Positions 45,346-54,125 of a stretch of DNA of 64,000 nt are shown here, one piece after another. The position numbers were made by a program, and so were the translations under genes. The DNA comes from Catenulispora sp. Its GTDB lineage: Bacteria > Actinomycetota > Actinomycetes > Streptomycetales > Catenulisporaceae. Below the pieces are notes generated by a model, which saw only the letters and a list, made by a program, of their open reading frames with translations, had not been told where the DNA came from and ran no database searches. The DNA lies in assembly GCA_013361685.1 (NCBI GenBank), contig JABFXP010000051.1, forward strand, positions 1-64,000, read 5' to 3'. Within the stretch, counting starts at the first letter, position 1. Every line of letters begins with the position of its first letter.

Positions 45346-46325
45346 TCTGCCTGCTCCCGGAATAGGTGGAAGAGCTCGGCGGCGTACGCCTCGAGTTCGC
45401 TCGGGCCCTGCATGCTCCTGCCGGGTAGTTCGGCGTTCAGGGCGGTCATGTCCGCGCAGGTGAAGTATTGGTATGCCGAAGCGACCGGGTTGGGGATCAG
45501 CTCGACCATCAGGGCGCCGCCGCGGGTTTTGCGGTGCCAGCGGGCGCACCAGTGTGCGATGTCGGCAAACGACGTCGCGTGGCCGCTGCCGAGGTTGTAG
45601 AGGCCAGGCGCTGCGGGCGGGCCACTGGCGAGCGCGACGAGTACAGCTGTGACTGAGTCGACCGGGGTGTAGTCCCGGGCGGCGGTTAGCGAGTCTTCGA
45701 AGATCTTCAAGCGGCCGGTTTCGGCTGCTTGGTGGAGAAGCTGGGTCAGGATCGAGGCCATCGGCCCCTTGTCGGCCTCGTCGGGGCCGACGACGTTGGT
45801 GTAGCGCAACCCGATCCACTGCAGGCCGGAGCCGTGCCGCAAGCGCATCTGTCGGTCGAGTTCCAGTTTCGAGGCCGCGTAGGAGTTGAGCGGGCCCGAG
45901 CACTGTGCCCGGTCCTCATCGGCGGTCTCGGCGATCGGCGCGCGGTGGAACAGGGTTCCGTAGACGGCATGGGAGGACGCGTAGATCAACCGGGCCCCGC
46001 CGCGCCGGCAGGCGTCAGCCAGCCGCAGCGGCCCGAGGGTGTTGGTCTCGTCCAGGTGCGGGCCGGAAGGCGCGCGCGTGTCGCTGATCCCTGCCTGGTG
46101 GACGACCGTCTGATAGCTGCCTGCGGCGACGTCGTCGAGGACGGCCGGGGCGGTGAAGTCGCTGCGCGCCCAGGTCGCCGCGCCGGCCAGGTGGTGCGGG
46201 CCTTCGCGCAGGTCGAGGGCGGTGACGCGATACCCGGCTTGGTGGAACGCGTGGACCGTGTGGCGACCGATGAACCCGGCCGCGCCGGTCACCAGTACCT
46301 CGCCGGCTGTGCCCGCCGGGTTCAC
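45342..46325 (-). CDS. hldD: ADP-glycero-manno-heptose 6-epimerase (HldD-like)
   Basis: A 327-residue short-chain dehydrogenase/epimerase from GTG 46325. The Rossmann motif is 'LVTGAAGFIGRHTVHAF' and the catalytic motif is 'SYAASKLELD'. 'NVVGPDEADKGPMAS' followed by 'RDYTPVDSV' matches the region that is distinctive for HldD. It would invert C6 of ADP-heptose using bound NADP. Together with the next gene upstream it forms the heptose pathway. Confidence 0.82.
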   Translation of the reverse strand: MNPAGTAGEVLVTGAAGFIGRHTVHAFHQAGYRVTALDLREGPHHLAGAATWARSDFTAPAVLDDVAAGSYQTVVHQAGISDTRAPSGPHLDETNTLGPLRLADACRRGGARLIYASSHAVYGTLFHRAPIAETADEDRAQCSGPLNSYAASKLELDRQMRLRHGSGLQWIGLRYTNVVGPDEADKGPMASILTQLLHQAAETGRLKIFEDSLTAARDYTPVDSVTAVLVALASGPPAAPGLYNLGSGHATSFADIAHWCARWHRKTRGGALMVELIPNPVASAYQYFTCADMTALNAELPGRSMQGPSELEAYAAELFHLFREQAE

Positions 46326-48337
46326 CGGGCGCCGTCCGTCTGCGCGACGCGTGCGATGAGGGAGGTGGTGGAGCGGCCTTCCAGGTACGGGACGACGACG
46401 ACCCGGCCGCCCCAGCTCTCCACGAGGTCGGTCTCGGGGATCCGCCTGCCTGCGTAGTCGCCGCCTTTGACCCACACGTGCGGACGAAGCTGGGCCAGGA
46501 CCCGCTCGGGGGTGTCTTCGTCGAAGACGAGAACGCCGTCCACACAGCCGAGCGCCTGTAGGAGGGCGGCCCGTTCCGTTTCGCCGGTCACCGGCCGCGA
46601 CGGCCCTTTGAGCCGTGCGACCGAGGCGTCGCTGTTCATGCAGACGATGAGGAGGTCGCCGAGGCGTCGGGCTTGTTCTAGCAGCGACACGTGGCCGGTG
46701 TGCAGCAGGTCGAAGCAACCCCCGGCGCCGATGATCCGGCCGCCGGCCGCGCGTACCTGCTCGGCGGCGGCGATGGCGCCGTTGCGCGACGGTTTGGTCG
46801 TTTGCGGTCTGGCCGATAGTGCGGCAGGGCTGCCGGCTTCGACGTAGCTGGTCGCCTCGGCGACCGCGGCGGCCAGTGCTTCTGAGGGGAGCCTCCCGGC
46901 GCCGAGGGCCAGCGCGGCGGTGACGGCGAGTCGGTCGCCGGCGCCGCAGGTATCGCCGCCGCTGATGATGCGCGGTGCGGGGATGACGAGCGGGTGCCCT
47001 TTGCTGTTGGATATCAGAATCGCTCCTTGCTCGCCGCGGGTCACCGCTACGTGCCGAACCGGCCAGAGTTCGAGCAGCTCCAGGGCGCATTGCAGGTCAC
47101 CCGCCAAGTCCCGATCGCCGACGGCGGTGCTCAAGGCTCGGGCCTCGTCTGCGCTCGGCACCGCCAGCGTGACTCCGGCCACGGGGCAGTCGCCGCGCGG
47201 ATGTGGATCCCAGACGACGGGGCACCGGGCGGCGGCCTCCTGGAGCGCCTGGCGGATGGTCGGCGAGGCGGTGATTCCGCGGCCGTAGTCGCACACCAGC
47301 ACCGCGGCGGCGGTGGACAACCGCAGGCGGGCGGCCTCAGATAGGGGGCCGATGGTGATCGGCTCGTGGTCGGTGTCGATGCGGACCAGCGTTCGGCCGG
47401 CGGCCCGGACCCTGGTCTTGACCGCGGTCGAACCGCTGGCGGCGACGTCCAGCACGTCGATGCCGGCGGCTTCTAGCAGAGCCCGCACGCGTCGGCCGGA
47501 GTCGTCGGAGCCGAGAGCGCACAGCAGCGACACTCGCCACCCTGGCGCGGCGGCGGCCATGATCGCGGCCAGGCCGGCGCCGCCGGGCCGCTGGAGCGTG
47601 ACGGCCCCGCTGACCACCGGGATAGGGCCTTCAGGCGACAGCCGGTGTACGACGCCGTTCGTGTCCTGATCCAGCAGGACGTCGCCGACGACGACCAGGT
47701 GCCGCCGCGTATCGAGCTGCTGGTCGGCCACGGGCTCGGCTGCCGGGAGCTCGTCGACGCTGCCTGCCAGTGTGATCGAGCCGGCCATCACGTCCTCCAC
47801 TTCGGCGCACACGATGTGGATCGCGACGAGGTGGGCTTCCTGCACCGCGGCCACCGACGGGGCCGCGACGCATACCGCTGAGGTGCTGAGCTCGGCCAGC
47901 GGGTTCGGCGCCGGCCCGGTCAGAGCCCAGACGTCCAGTCCGAGGGTGCGGCCGGCTTCAGCGGCGGCCAGGATGTTCGGGCTGCGGCCAGAGGCGGACA
48001 GCAGCAGGAGGATGTCGCCGGGACGGCCGTGCGCACGGACCTGCCGGGCGAACACTTGCTCGGGTCCGTAGTCGTTGCCGATGGCGGTGAGTGCGGAGGT
48101 GTCGGCGTGCAACGCGATCGCCGACAGCGGGGCCCGTTCCTTGGCGTAGCGGCCCAGCAGTTCGGAAGTCAGGTGCTGGGCTTCTGCTGCACTTCCGCCG
48201 TTGCCTGCGGCGAGCAGCCGTGCTCCGACCGGCAGCCGGTGGCCCAGTTCGCGACCCCACCGCTGAAGCTGGTCGGTGTCCAAGGCGGCGAGGGCCGCGG
48301 TGAGCGTGCGTATGTGTGTGCTGGCGGGACTGGCCAC
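46322..48337 (-). CDS. GmhA-HldE trifunctional heptose biosynthesis fusion
   Basis: A 671-residue protein from GTG 48337 (GGAG 6 nt upstream; the track used TTG 48349). It fuses three activities. Residues about 1-180 are a SIS-domain sedoheptulose-7-phosphate isomerase ('AAGNGGSAAEAQHL'). About 215-510 are a PfkB kinase ending in 'SGGDTCGAGDRLAV'. About 540-671 are an adenylyltransferase with 'GGCFDLLHTGHVSLLEQA' and 'VKGGDYAGR'. In other bacteria GmhA and HldE are separate, so this fusion channels sedoheptulose-7-P to ADP-heptose in one chain. It is followed directly by HldD. Confidence 0.85.
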   Translation of the reverse strand: MASPASTHIRTLTAALAALDTDQLQRWGRELGHRLPVGARLLAAGNGGSAAEAQHLTSELLGRYAKERAPLSAIALHADTSALTAIGNDYGPEQVFARQVRAHGRPGDILLLLSASGRSPNILAAAEAGRTLGLDVWALTGPAPNPLAELSTSAVCVAAPSVAAVQEAHLVAIHIVCAEVEDVMAGSITLAGSVDELPAAEPVADQQLDTRRHLVVVGDVLLDQDTNGVVHRLSPEGPIPVVSGAVTLQRPGGAGLAAIMAAAAPGWRVSLLCALGSDDSGRRVRALLEAAGIDVLDVAASGSTAVKTRVRAAGRTLVRIDTDHEPITIGPLSEAARLRLSTAAAVLVCDYGRGITASPTIRQALQEAAARCPVVWDPHPRGDCPVAGVTLAVPSADEARALSTAVGDRDLAGDLQCALELLELWPVRHVAVTRGEQGAILISNSKGHPLVIPAPRIISGGDTCGAGDRLAVTAALALGAGRLPSEALAAAVAEATSYVEAGSPAALSARPQTTKPSRNGAIAAAEQVRAAGGRIIGAGGCFDLLHTGHVSLLEQARRLGDLLIVCMNSDASVARLKGPSRPVTGETERAALLQALGCVDGVLVFDEDTPERVLAQLRPHVWVKGGDYAGRRIPETDLVESWGGRVVVVPYLEGRSTTSLIARVAQTDGAR

Positions 48338-48412
48338 GGGCGGCTCCAAGTCTGAGGCGGGCGACGGCCCAGCAGCTGTGGCGGCGGGTTCAGCCCGCCG
48401 CCACGGCCCCCG

Positions 48413-49795
48413 TCAGGCCGCCTGGGGCCGGTAGGCGGAGAACATGGGCGCGTACTTGGTCAGCGCCAGGTCGCGTTCCAGGCGCGGGTAGTCCTGGAGC
48501 CGGTCGATGGTGCGGTGCCGGTCCAGGAGCTGTTCGACGTGGCGCAGCAGCAGGGCGTCGCCGAGTTCGCTGAGGTGGACGCCGTCGCTCCACAGGCTGG
48601 CCGTCGCGGCGGCTTCGCCGCCGCCGGCCAGGTGTCGTGCGGCGGCGGTGAACGGGGCGAAGACGTCGAGGAACTGCGCGCCGTGGCCGGTGGCGGCCTG
48701 GGCCGCGGCGTGGTTGTAGCGGGCTAGTTCCTGGTTCATCGATGCCACGGCCGCCGGAGTGTCGATGGGTCCGAACGGGGTCTCGTTGACGACGACGATC
48801 TGCCGGGACTGCTTGCTCAGGCGTGCGAGCATCGTGTCGAGGTGGCCGATGTATTCGGCCAGGTCGACGGCTTCGGCGGTGCGGCCCTGGAAGCCGCGCC
48901 AGACGTCGTTGATGCCGCAGCCGAGGAACACCAGGTCGTACTCGGCTCCGGTCTTCAGGTCGCGCTCGACGATTCCGGCGATGTCCCGGCTGGTGGCGCC
49001 GCCTTCGCCGTGGTTGCGGATGTCGAAGTCGAGGTGGGGGAACGTCGCGCGCAGTCCGAGCGCGAGCCGGTGGACCCAGCCGCGCTGGTGCCATCCCTCG
49101 ACGGTGACCTTCGCGCCGACCTCGGGGAGGTTGGCCTGGTTGACCAGCTGGGCGTTGAAGCCTTCCAGGTGCTCCATGATGCTGGTTCCGAAGAACCCGA
49201 CGGCGAGCGTGCGTCGGTGGTCCGGCCGCGGGGTGACGGCGCCGTCGAAGTGGCGGCGTGCGGCGGCGGGGACGCCGGCGGCGACGGTGTCCGGGCCGAC
49301 GCTGTGGGAGACGACGGCGTTGGCGCCGACGAGGCTGTTGGCGCCGATGGTGACGCCGGCGGTGACGGAGACCTTGTTGGAGATGGTGGCGCCGGGTTCG
49401 ATGATGATCGGGGCGGCGTCGAATCCGGAGGCCCAGGGGGTCGTCTGTCCGTCGGGGACGTTGGCCGCGGAGCGTTCGCGGTGGTTGTGGTCGTGCAGGT
49501 CGACGTAGTTGGACAGGGCGCAGCCCGCGCCGAGCCGGATGCCGGCCATCGCCGACAGGAAGCAGTTCTCCCCGATGGCGACGTAGTCGTCGATGGCGAT
49601 CGTGGCGCCGCGGTGGACCTGGATGGTAGTTCCGCGGCGGATGGAGACGTGGTCGCCGATCGTCAGGTGGGCGCCGTCGTCGAGTTCGATAAGCAGATCG
49701 TCGGGCAGATCGCAGTCCTCGCCGATGGTCAGGGCGGGGCCGTGCTGGGCGCGCAGCCGGTCGGCTGCGCTGGTGTCCTGGGTCCTGCTGGTCAT
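48413..49795 (-). CDS. Hexapeptide acyltransferase fused to SGNH hydrolase
   Basis: A 460-residue protein. Residues about 20-185 form a left-handed beta helix with isoleucine-hexapeptide repeats ('LTIGDHVSIRRGTTIQV', 'ITIGANSLVGANAVV'), as in O-acyltransferases. Residues about 195-440 are an SGNH/GDSL module: 'VGFFGTSIMEHLEG', 'FLGCGINDVWRG' and the late 'WSDGVHLSELGDALL' (Asp-His pair). One half could add an acyl group to a sugar, and the other could transfer or remove it. The fusion is unusual. Confidence 0.8.
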   Translation of the reverse strand: MTSRTQDTSAADRLRAQHGPALTIGEDCDLPDDLLIELDDGAHLTIGDHVSIRRGTTIQVHRGATIAIDDYVAIGENCFLSAMAGIRLGAGCALSNYVDLHDHNHRERSAANVPDGQTTPWASGFDAAPIIIEPGATISNKVSVTAGVTIGANSLVGANAVVSHSVGPDTVAAGVPAAARRHFDGAVTPRPDHRRTLAVGFFGTSIMEHLEGFNAQLVNQANLPEVGAKVTVEGWHQRGWVHRLALGLRATFPHLDFDIRNHGEGGATSRDIAGIVERDLKTGAEYDLVFLGCGINDVWRGFQGRTAEAVDLAEYIGHLDTMLARLSKQSRQIVVVNETPFGPIDTPAAVASMNQELARYNHAAAQAATGHGAQFLDVFAPFTAAARHLAGGGEAAATASLWSDGVHLSELGDALLLRHVEQLLDRHRTIDRLQDYPRLERDLALTKYAPMFSAYRPQAA

Positions 49796-49883
49796 CGCGG
49801 AGAGTCCTGTCGTGATGCGTGAGGCGGATCTGGGCTAGGGCCGTTCAGGGTTCGCCGAAGCGTGATCGAGTGATTCCGTACGG

Positions 49884-51614
49884 TTATACAGGGCGGGCTT
49901 TGGCGGCGAGGAACGGGCCGATGGCCAGCACGTCCAGCGGGCTGGCGGCGAAGGTGGCGACGGCGTCGCGGGGCGTGCATACGATCGGTTCGGATTCGTG
50001 GTTGAAGCTGGTGTTCAGCAGGGCCGCCAGCCGTCCGGTCGCGTCGGCGAACGCCGCCAGGAGCCGGGCATATGGATTGTCGTCGTCGGAGGCCACGGTT
50101 TGCGGGCGGAGCGTGCCGTCGACGTGGACGGCTGCGGGGATCGCCTGCCGGGCGGCGTCGGCGGCCTCCCGGGCGACGATCATGAACGGGTGCGGGGTGT
50201 CGGTGCCGAGCAGGGCTGGCGCGGCGCTGGCCAGCATGACCGGTGCCAGGGGTCGCCACGGCTCTCGGTGTTTGATGCGGGCGTTGATGTGGTCGCGGGA
50301 CCCGACGTGCAGGGCGTCGGCGAGGATGCTGCGCTGGCCGAGGGCGCGGGGGCCGGCTTCCATGCGTCCCTGGAACCAGGCGGCGGTGCGGCCGGCGGCG
50401 AGGTGGCCGGCGACGGCTTCGGGCAGGTGGTCACCAAGGTCCTGGAACGGCAGGCCGGAGGCGAGCAGGACGGTGCGGATGCGCCCGGCGTCGAACGCGG
50501 GGCCCAGCGCGGCGCTGGTCATGGGCGGGGCAGGCAGGGTGAGGTCGCCGCGGCGGAGCGAGACCTCCAAGGCGGCGCCGATGGCGCAGCCGGCGTCGCC
50601 GGCTGCCGGCTGGACGAACAGTTCGGCCACGGCGCTCAAAGCGGCCAGGCGGCCGTTGGCCGAGCAGTTCAGGCCGACGCCGCCGGCCACGCACAGCCGG
50701 GCCGAGCCGGTCAGCCTCAGCGCCTCGCCGGCCAGTTCGATCAGGCACTGCTCGAGCAGGTGCTGACTGGAGGCGGCCAGGTCGGCGTGTTCGGGCCGGA
50801 AATCGGAGTCGATGATGGCTCGGCCCGTGTCGCGGTGGTAGGTGCGGGGTCGGCGGTGCGGCGGGATGCCGAGGTCGGTGTAGGCCGCGGCGTAGGCGGC
50901 TTTAAGCCGCCGGTAGTAGCGCAGGTCGGTGTACTGGTCGTCGACGCTCTCGGCGGGGCCGATTCCGTAGCCCGACAGATCCAGCCGGTAGCCTCCGCGT
51001 TCGGGCCGCAGGAAGTCGAGCCGGTAGCGGTGCGGGTCGCCGTAGCCGGCCAGGCCCATGAGTTTTCCCGAGCTGGTCCAGTCTCCGAGTCCGAGGTGTT
51101 CGGCGACCGTCTCGTAGAACCAGCCCAGGGACTGGGTGAACGGCCACTGGCGCAGGGTTTTGAGCCCGGCCGGGGTGCCGTGGGCGATGGTGGCGGAGAT
51201 GCCGTCGCCGGAGCCGTCCACGACGAGCACGGCGGCCTCGTCGAAGCCGGAAGGGTGGAACGCGGACGCGGCGTGGGCCAGGTGGTGCTCGACGATGGTG
51301 ACCTTGGCTGGCCGGTAGCCGCCGAACAGCGCGGGGTCGATCAACTCGGCGATTAGCTCGCCGTCCGTGCAGACGTCGGCGGGTTCGGGCCAGGCCGGGT
51401 TGAAGGCGATGGCGACCTCGTCCACCTCCAGCAGGCTAACGCCGGCCTCGGCCAGGCAGTACGCCGCCGACACTGCGGCCGAGCGGGAGTCCTTGTGGTG
51501 TTTGCGCCGGGAGAACCGCTCCTCCTCAGCGAACGCGACGACGCGCCCGTCGATCACGAGACAGGCTGAGGCGTCGTGGTAGTACGGTCCGCCCAGTCCC
51601 AGGACGATTCCCAA
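49884..51614 (-). CDS. NodU/CmcH-type carbamoyltransferase
   Basis: A 576-residue protein from TTG 51614 with GAAGGAGAAG upstream. The N-terminal 'MGIVLGLGGPYYHDASACLV' and 'EHHLAHAASAFHPSGF' and the Asp-rich 'VVDGSGDGISATI' are hallmarks of the carbamoyltransferase fold that moves carbamoyl from carbamoyl phosphate through an adenylate. Typical substrates are sugar hydroxyls in antibiotics. Full family length. Probably carbamoylates the heptose. Confidence 0.87.
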   Translation of the reverse strand: MGIVLGLGGPYYHDASACLVIDGRVVAFAEEERFSRRKHHKDSRSAAVSAAYCLAEAGVSLLEVDEVAIAFNPAWPEPADVCTDGELIAELIDPALFGGYRPAKVTIVEHHLAHAASAFHPSGFDEAAVLVVDGSGDGISATIAHGTPAGLKTLRQWPFTQSLGWFYETVAEHLGLGDWTSSGKLMGLAGYGDPHRYRLDFLRPERGGYRLDLSGYGIGPAESVDDQYTDLRYYRRLKAAYAAAYTDLGIPPHRRPRTYHRDTGRAIIDSDFRPEHADLAASSQHLLEQCLIELAGEALRLTGSARLCVAGGVGLNCSANGRLAALSAVAELFVQPAAGDAGCAIGAALEVSLRRGDLTLPAPPMTSAALGPAFDAGRIRTVLLASGLPFQDLGDHLPEAVAGHLAAGRTAAWFQGRMEAGPRALGQRSILADALHVGSRDHINARIKHREPWRPLAPVMLASAAPALLGTDTPHPFMIVAREAADAARQAIPAAVHVDGTLRPQTVASDDDNPYARLLAAFADATGRLAALLNTSFNHESEPIVCTPRDAVATFAASPLDVLAIGPFLAAKARPV

Positions 51615-51666
51615 CGGTCTTCTCCTTCACGGGGTCGGCCACCGGCGGCCGGTTCGCGGCGACGGG

Positions 51667-52842
51667 TCAGGCGCCGGCCAGGTGCTGCAGCGTGGCCTTG
51701 ATGACGGCGGCGGGGTCGATGGTGTCCATGCAGCCGCCGACTCCGCCGCAGGCGACCTGGTGGGCGCACGGGGAGCACGGCAGCGTCGAGCGCAGCGCGG
51801 TGACGTTGTCGACGTGTTTGGGGATGACTTCGGCGCCGTTGCTCGGGCCGAGCAGCAGCACGGTGGGGCGCTGGTGGGCCAGCGCGAGGTGGAACCCGAA
51901 GGAGTCGCCGGTGACCACCACGTCGCACACCCCAGGCAGTGCCGCGGCTTCCTGAAGGCTCAACGGGGCGTAGGCGACCATTGCTTCGGGGACGCCGCGC
52001 AACTGAAGGTGCCGTACCAGGGCTTCACAGGCTTGCCGGTCGGTGGGTCCGCCGAGGATCGCCAGCTGTGCGCCGTGATCGACGAGTGCGTCGGCCAGTT
52101 CGGCCCAGTGCCGGGCCGGCCACAGCTTCGTCGGCAGCGATCCGCCCAGGTTCAGGCAGACCCGTGGTCCGGTGCGTTGCCCGAGCAGTCCTTCGGCGCG
52201 TCGCTGCGCGGTCTCGGAAACCTGCAGGACGTAGGGCTCGCCGGCGTACTGGTATCCGGCCACTGCGAAGTACAACTCGGTCCAGGTCTGCTGGTTGCCG
52301 ATGGTGCGGTAGTCGTTCCAGGTGTTCTGCCGGAAGAACTGCACGGCCGCGTCCCCGATCGGGTACAGCCCGTGGTGCGGGCCGCCGAAGGCGATCCCGG
52401 CCTTGTGCGCCGCGGGGATCCGGTCGACCAACGCGGCGGCCGACGGTGTGCGCTCAAAGGCGAATACCGCGTCGAAGTGCCGTGAGGGCAGAGCAGCGGC
52501 GGCCTGCCAGTCGTGGATCAGGACTTCGTCGACGTGCGGGTTCATCGCCAGGATCGGGGCGTTGTCGGCGTCGACCAGCCACGTGATGTGCGCTCCGGGC
52601 CGCTCGGCGCGGATCCGGGCCGGCAGCGGGGAAGCGATCAGCATGTCGCCCAGCAGCCCCAGCATGACGATCAGGACCCTGTAGTCCACGGGGTCGTGAT
52701 ACGGGCAGCCGTGGCACGGTCGCCAGTGCTTGCACGGCATCCCGCCGGCGAAGTGGCGGCAGTCCGGGTGGATCTCGAAAGTGTCGATGGTGTGTACGGG
52801 CCCGAGGAAAGTGCCCCTGGCCGGAGGGTGCTCGACGGTCAC
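51667..52842 (-). CDS. GT9 heptosyltransferase-like protein
   Basis: A 391-residue GT-B glycosyltransferase from GTG 52842 (GTGA overlap). An N-terminal Cys cluster ('CRHFAGGMPCKHWRPCHGCPYHD') is seen in some family 9 enzymes. Later motifs are 'VCLNLGGSLPTKLWPARHWAELADAL' and 'VVVTGDSFGFHLALAHQRPTVLLLGPS'. Family 9 enzymes transfer heptose from ADP-heptose, which the neighbouring genes should make. A second Cys group ('CSPCAHQVACGGVGGC') lies near the C-terminus. Confidence 0.82.
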   Translation of the reverse strand: MTVEHPPARGTFLGPVHTIDTFEIHPDCRHFAGGMPCKHWRPCHGCPYHDPVDYRVLIVMLGLLGDMLIASPLPARIRAERPGAHITWLVDADNAPILAMNPHVDEVLIHDWQAAAALPSRHFDAVFAFERTPSAAALVDRIPAAHKAGIAFGGPHHGLYPIGDAAVQFFRQNTWNDYRTIGNQQTWTELYFAVAGYQYAGEPYVLQVSETAQRRAEGLLGQRTGPRVCLNLGGSLPTKLWPARHWAELADALVDHGAQLAILGGPTDRQACEALVRHLQLRGVPEAMVAYAPLSLQEAAALPGVCDVVVTGDSFGFHLALAHQRPTVLLLGPSNGAEVIPKHVDNVTALRSTLPCSPCAHQVACGGVGGCMDTIDPAAVIKATLQHLAGA

Positions 52843-54125
52843 CGGCCACCTCCGCCTGCGGCGGCCAGGGCGACCCGCAGCACCGCGTCCTCGGCGTCGG
52901 TGGGGCCGAACGCCTCGACCAGCGCCTGCACCCGTTTGCTGGCCGCCGCATCTGCGTCGCGCAGTACCGCGGCGAAGATCCCGGCCAGCTCGTCCATCTC
53001 GCCGGTCCCCATGCCCGCCCAGGAGACCTCCTGCAGCCCTAGGCGAAGGCCGGCCGGCGCGGTGATGTGCGGGATTGGGATCGCGTTGACGACGATCCCG
53101 GCCTCGAACAGCCGCGCGCTGGCCTGCTCGGCCGGCATCAGCGGGGCGATGTCGATCCACAGTTGGTGGCAGGCGGTGAAGCCGCTGTCTTGGCCGCACA
53201 CCGTGAATCCGTGCTCGGCCAGTCCGGCGGCCAGGTGCCGGGCGTTGGCGATCGTGGCGTGCGCGTAGGCGGTGCCGCAGGCGTCCATCTCGGCGGCGGC
53301 CACGGCCAGCGCGACGACGTCGGCCGGGTGGTGGTGGGAGACGAAGTAGGAGGCGTGCTCGTCCAGCCGCGTGGCGAGGTCGGTGTCGTTGGTGGCCAGT
53401 ATGCCCTTGTGCGGGCCCGGATAGGTCTTGTGGGTGGAGCCGCCGAGGCTGTCCGCGCCCTCGGCCAGGGGATTCTGGAACGCGCCGCCGGCGATGAGCC
53501 CCAACGTGTGGGAGGCGTCGTAGTGGATCACGGTGTGCGGGCCGACGACGTTCCGCAGTCCCGCGAGGTCGACGGGGAACAGGCACATGAACGCGTCCAG
53601 ATACACCAAGGCCGGCGGCGGTGTGCCCCGCAGTCGGTCGGACAGCGCGTCCAGGTCGATGGTCAAGGTGTTCGGGGCGAACGGCAGATCCTGCATCGCC
53701 AGGCCCAGTCGGGTGCCGATGAACCGCGTCGAGCCGTGCCCGCCGTCGCGTTCGGCGAAGTTGAACACGACGTCGCCGTGGCTGGCGAGGGCTGACAGCG
53801 CGACGGTCAGCGCCGACACCCCCGACACCGGCTTGAGGTTCACGTACCGCGCGCCCAGCTGCGAGCCCAGCCGGGCCGTCGCGGCCTGCTCGACCGCGAG
53901 CAGGTCCTGCTGGCCCGGCCAGGCCCAGTTCTCGCTGGTGGCCTCGGAGGCCGCGAAGGCGTATCGGACGGCGGCTTGCATCAGATGCGGGACGCGCGCC
54001 GCCAGCGACAATCCGTTCTCGCTGGGGACGAGGTGCAACCGGTCGCGGTTCGTCGCGTGGTGTGCCGATGCGGCGCCCAGCAGCTCGGCGGTGCCCGGCG
54101 GCGAGCCGGTGCCGAACGTGGTCAT
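52839..54125 (-). CDS. SHMT-like PLP enzyme
   Basis: A 428-residue fold-type I protein resembling serine hydroxymethyltransferase. The PLP lysine is in 'GGSTHKTYPGPHKG', the substrate motif 'LVPSENGLSLAARV' is present and 'YDASHTLGLIAGG' carries the cofactor aspartate. The region where SHMT carries folate-contacting tyrosines is replaced by 'ENWAWPGQQDLLAVEQ'. It may therefore use another aldehyde to make or break a beta-hydroxy amino acid rather than tetrahydrofolate. ATGA overlap with the P450 gene. Confidence 0.78.
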   Translation of the reverse strand: MTTFGTGSPPGTAELLGAASAHHATNRDRLHLVPSENGLSLAARVPHLMQAAVRYAFAASEATSENWAWPGQQDLLAVEQAATARLGSQLGARYVNLKPVSGVSALTVALSALASHGDVVFNFAERDGGHGSTRFIGTRLGLAMQDLPFAPNTLTIDLDALSDRLRGTPPPALVYLDAFMCLFPVDLAGLRNVVGPHTVIHYDASHTLGLIAGGAFQNPLAEGADSLGGSTHKTYPGPHKGILATNDTDLATRLDEHASYFVSHHHPADVVALAVAAAEMDACGTAYAHATIANARHLAAGLAEHGFTVCGQDSGFTACHQLWIDIAPLMPAEQASARLFEAGIVVNAIPIPHITAPAGLRLGLQEVSWAGMGTGEMDELAGIFAAVLRDADAAASKRVQALVEAFGPTDAEDAVLRVALAAAGGGGR

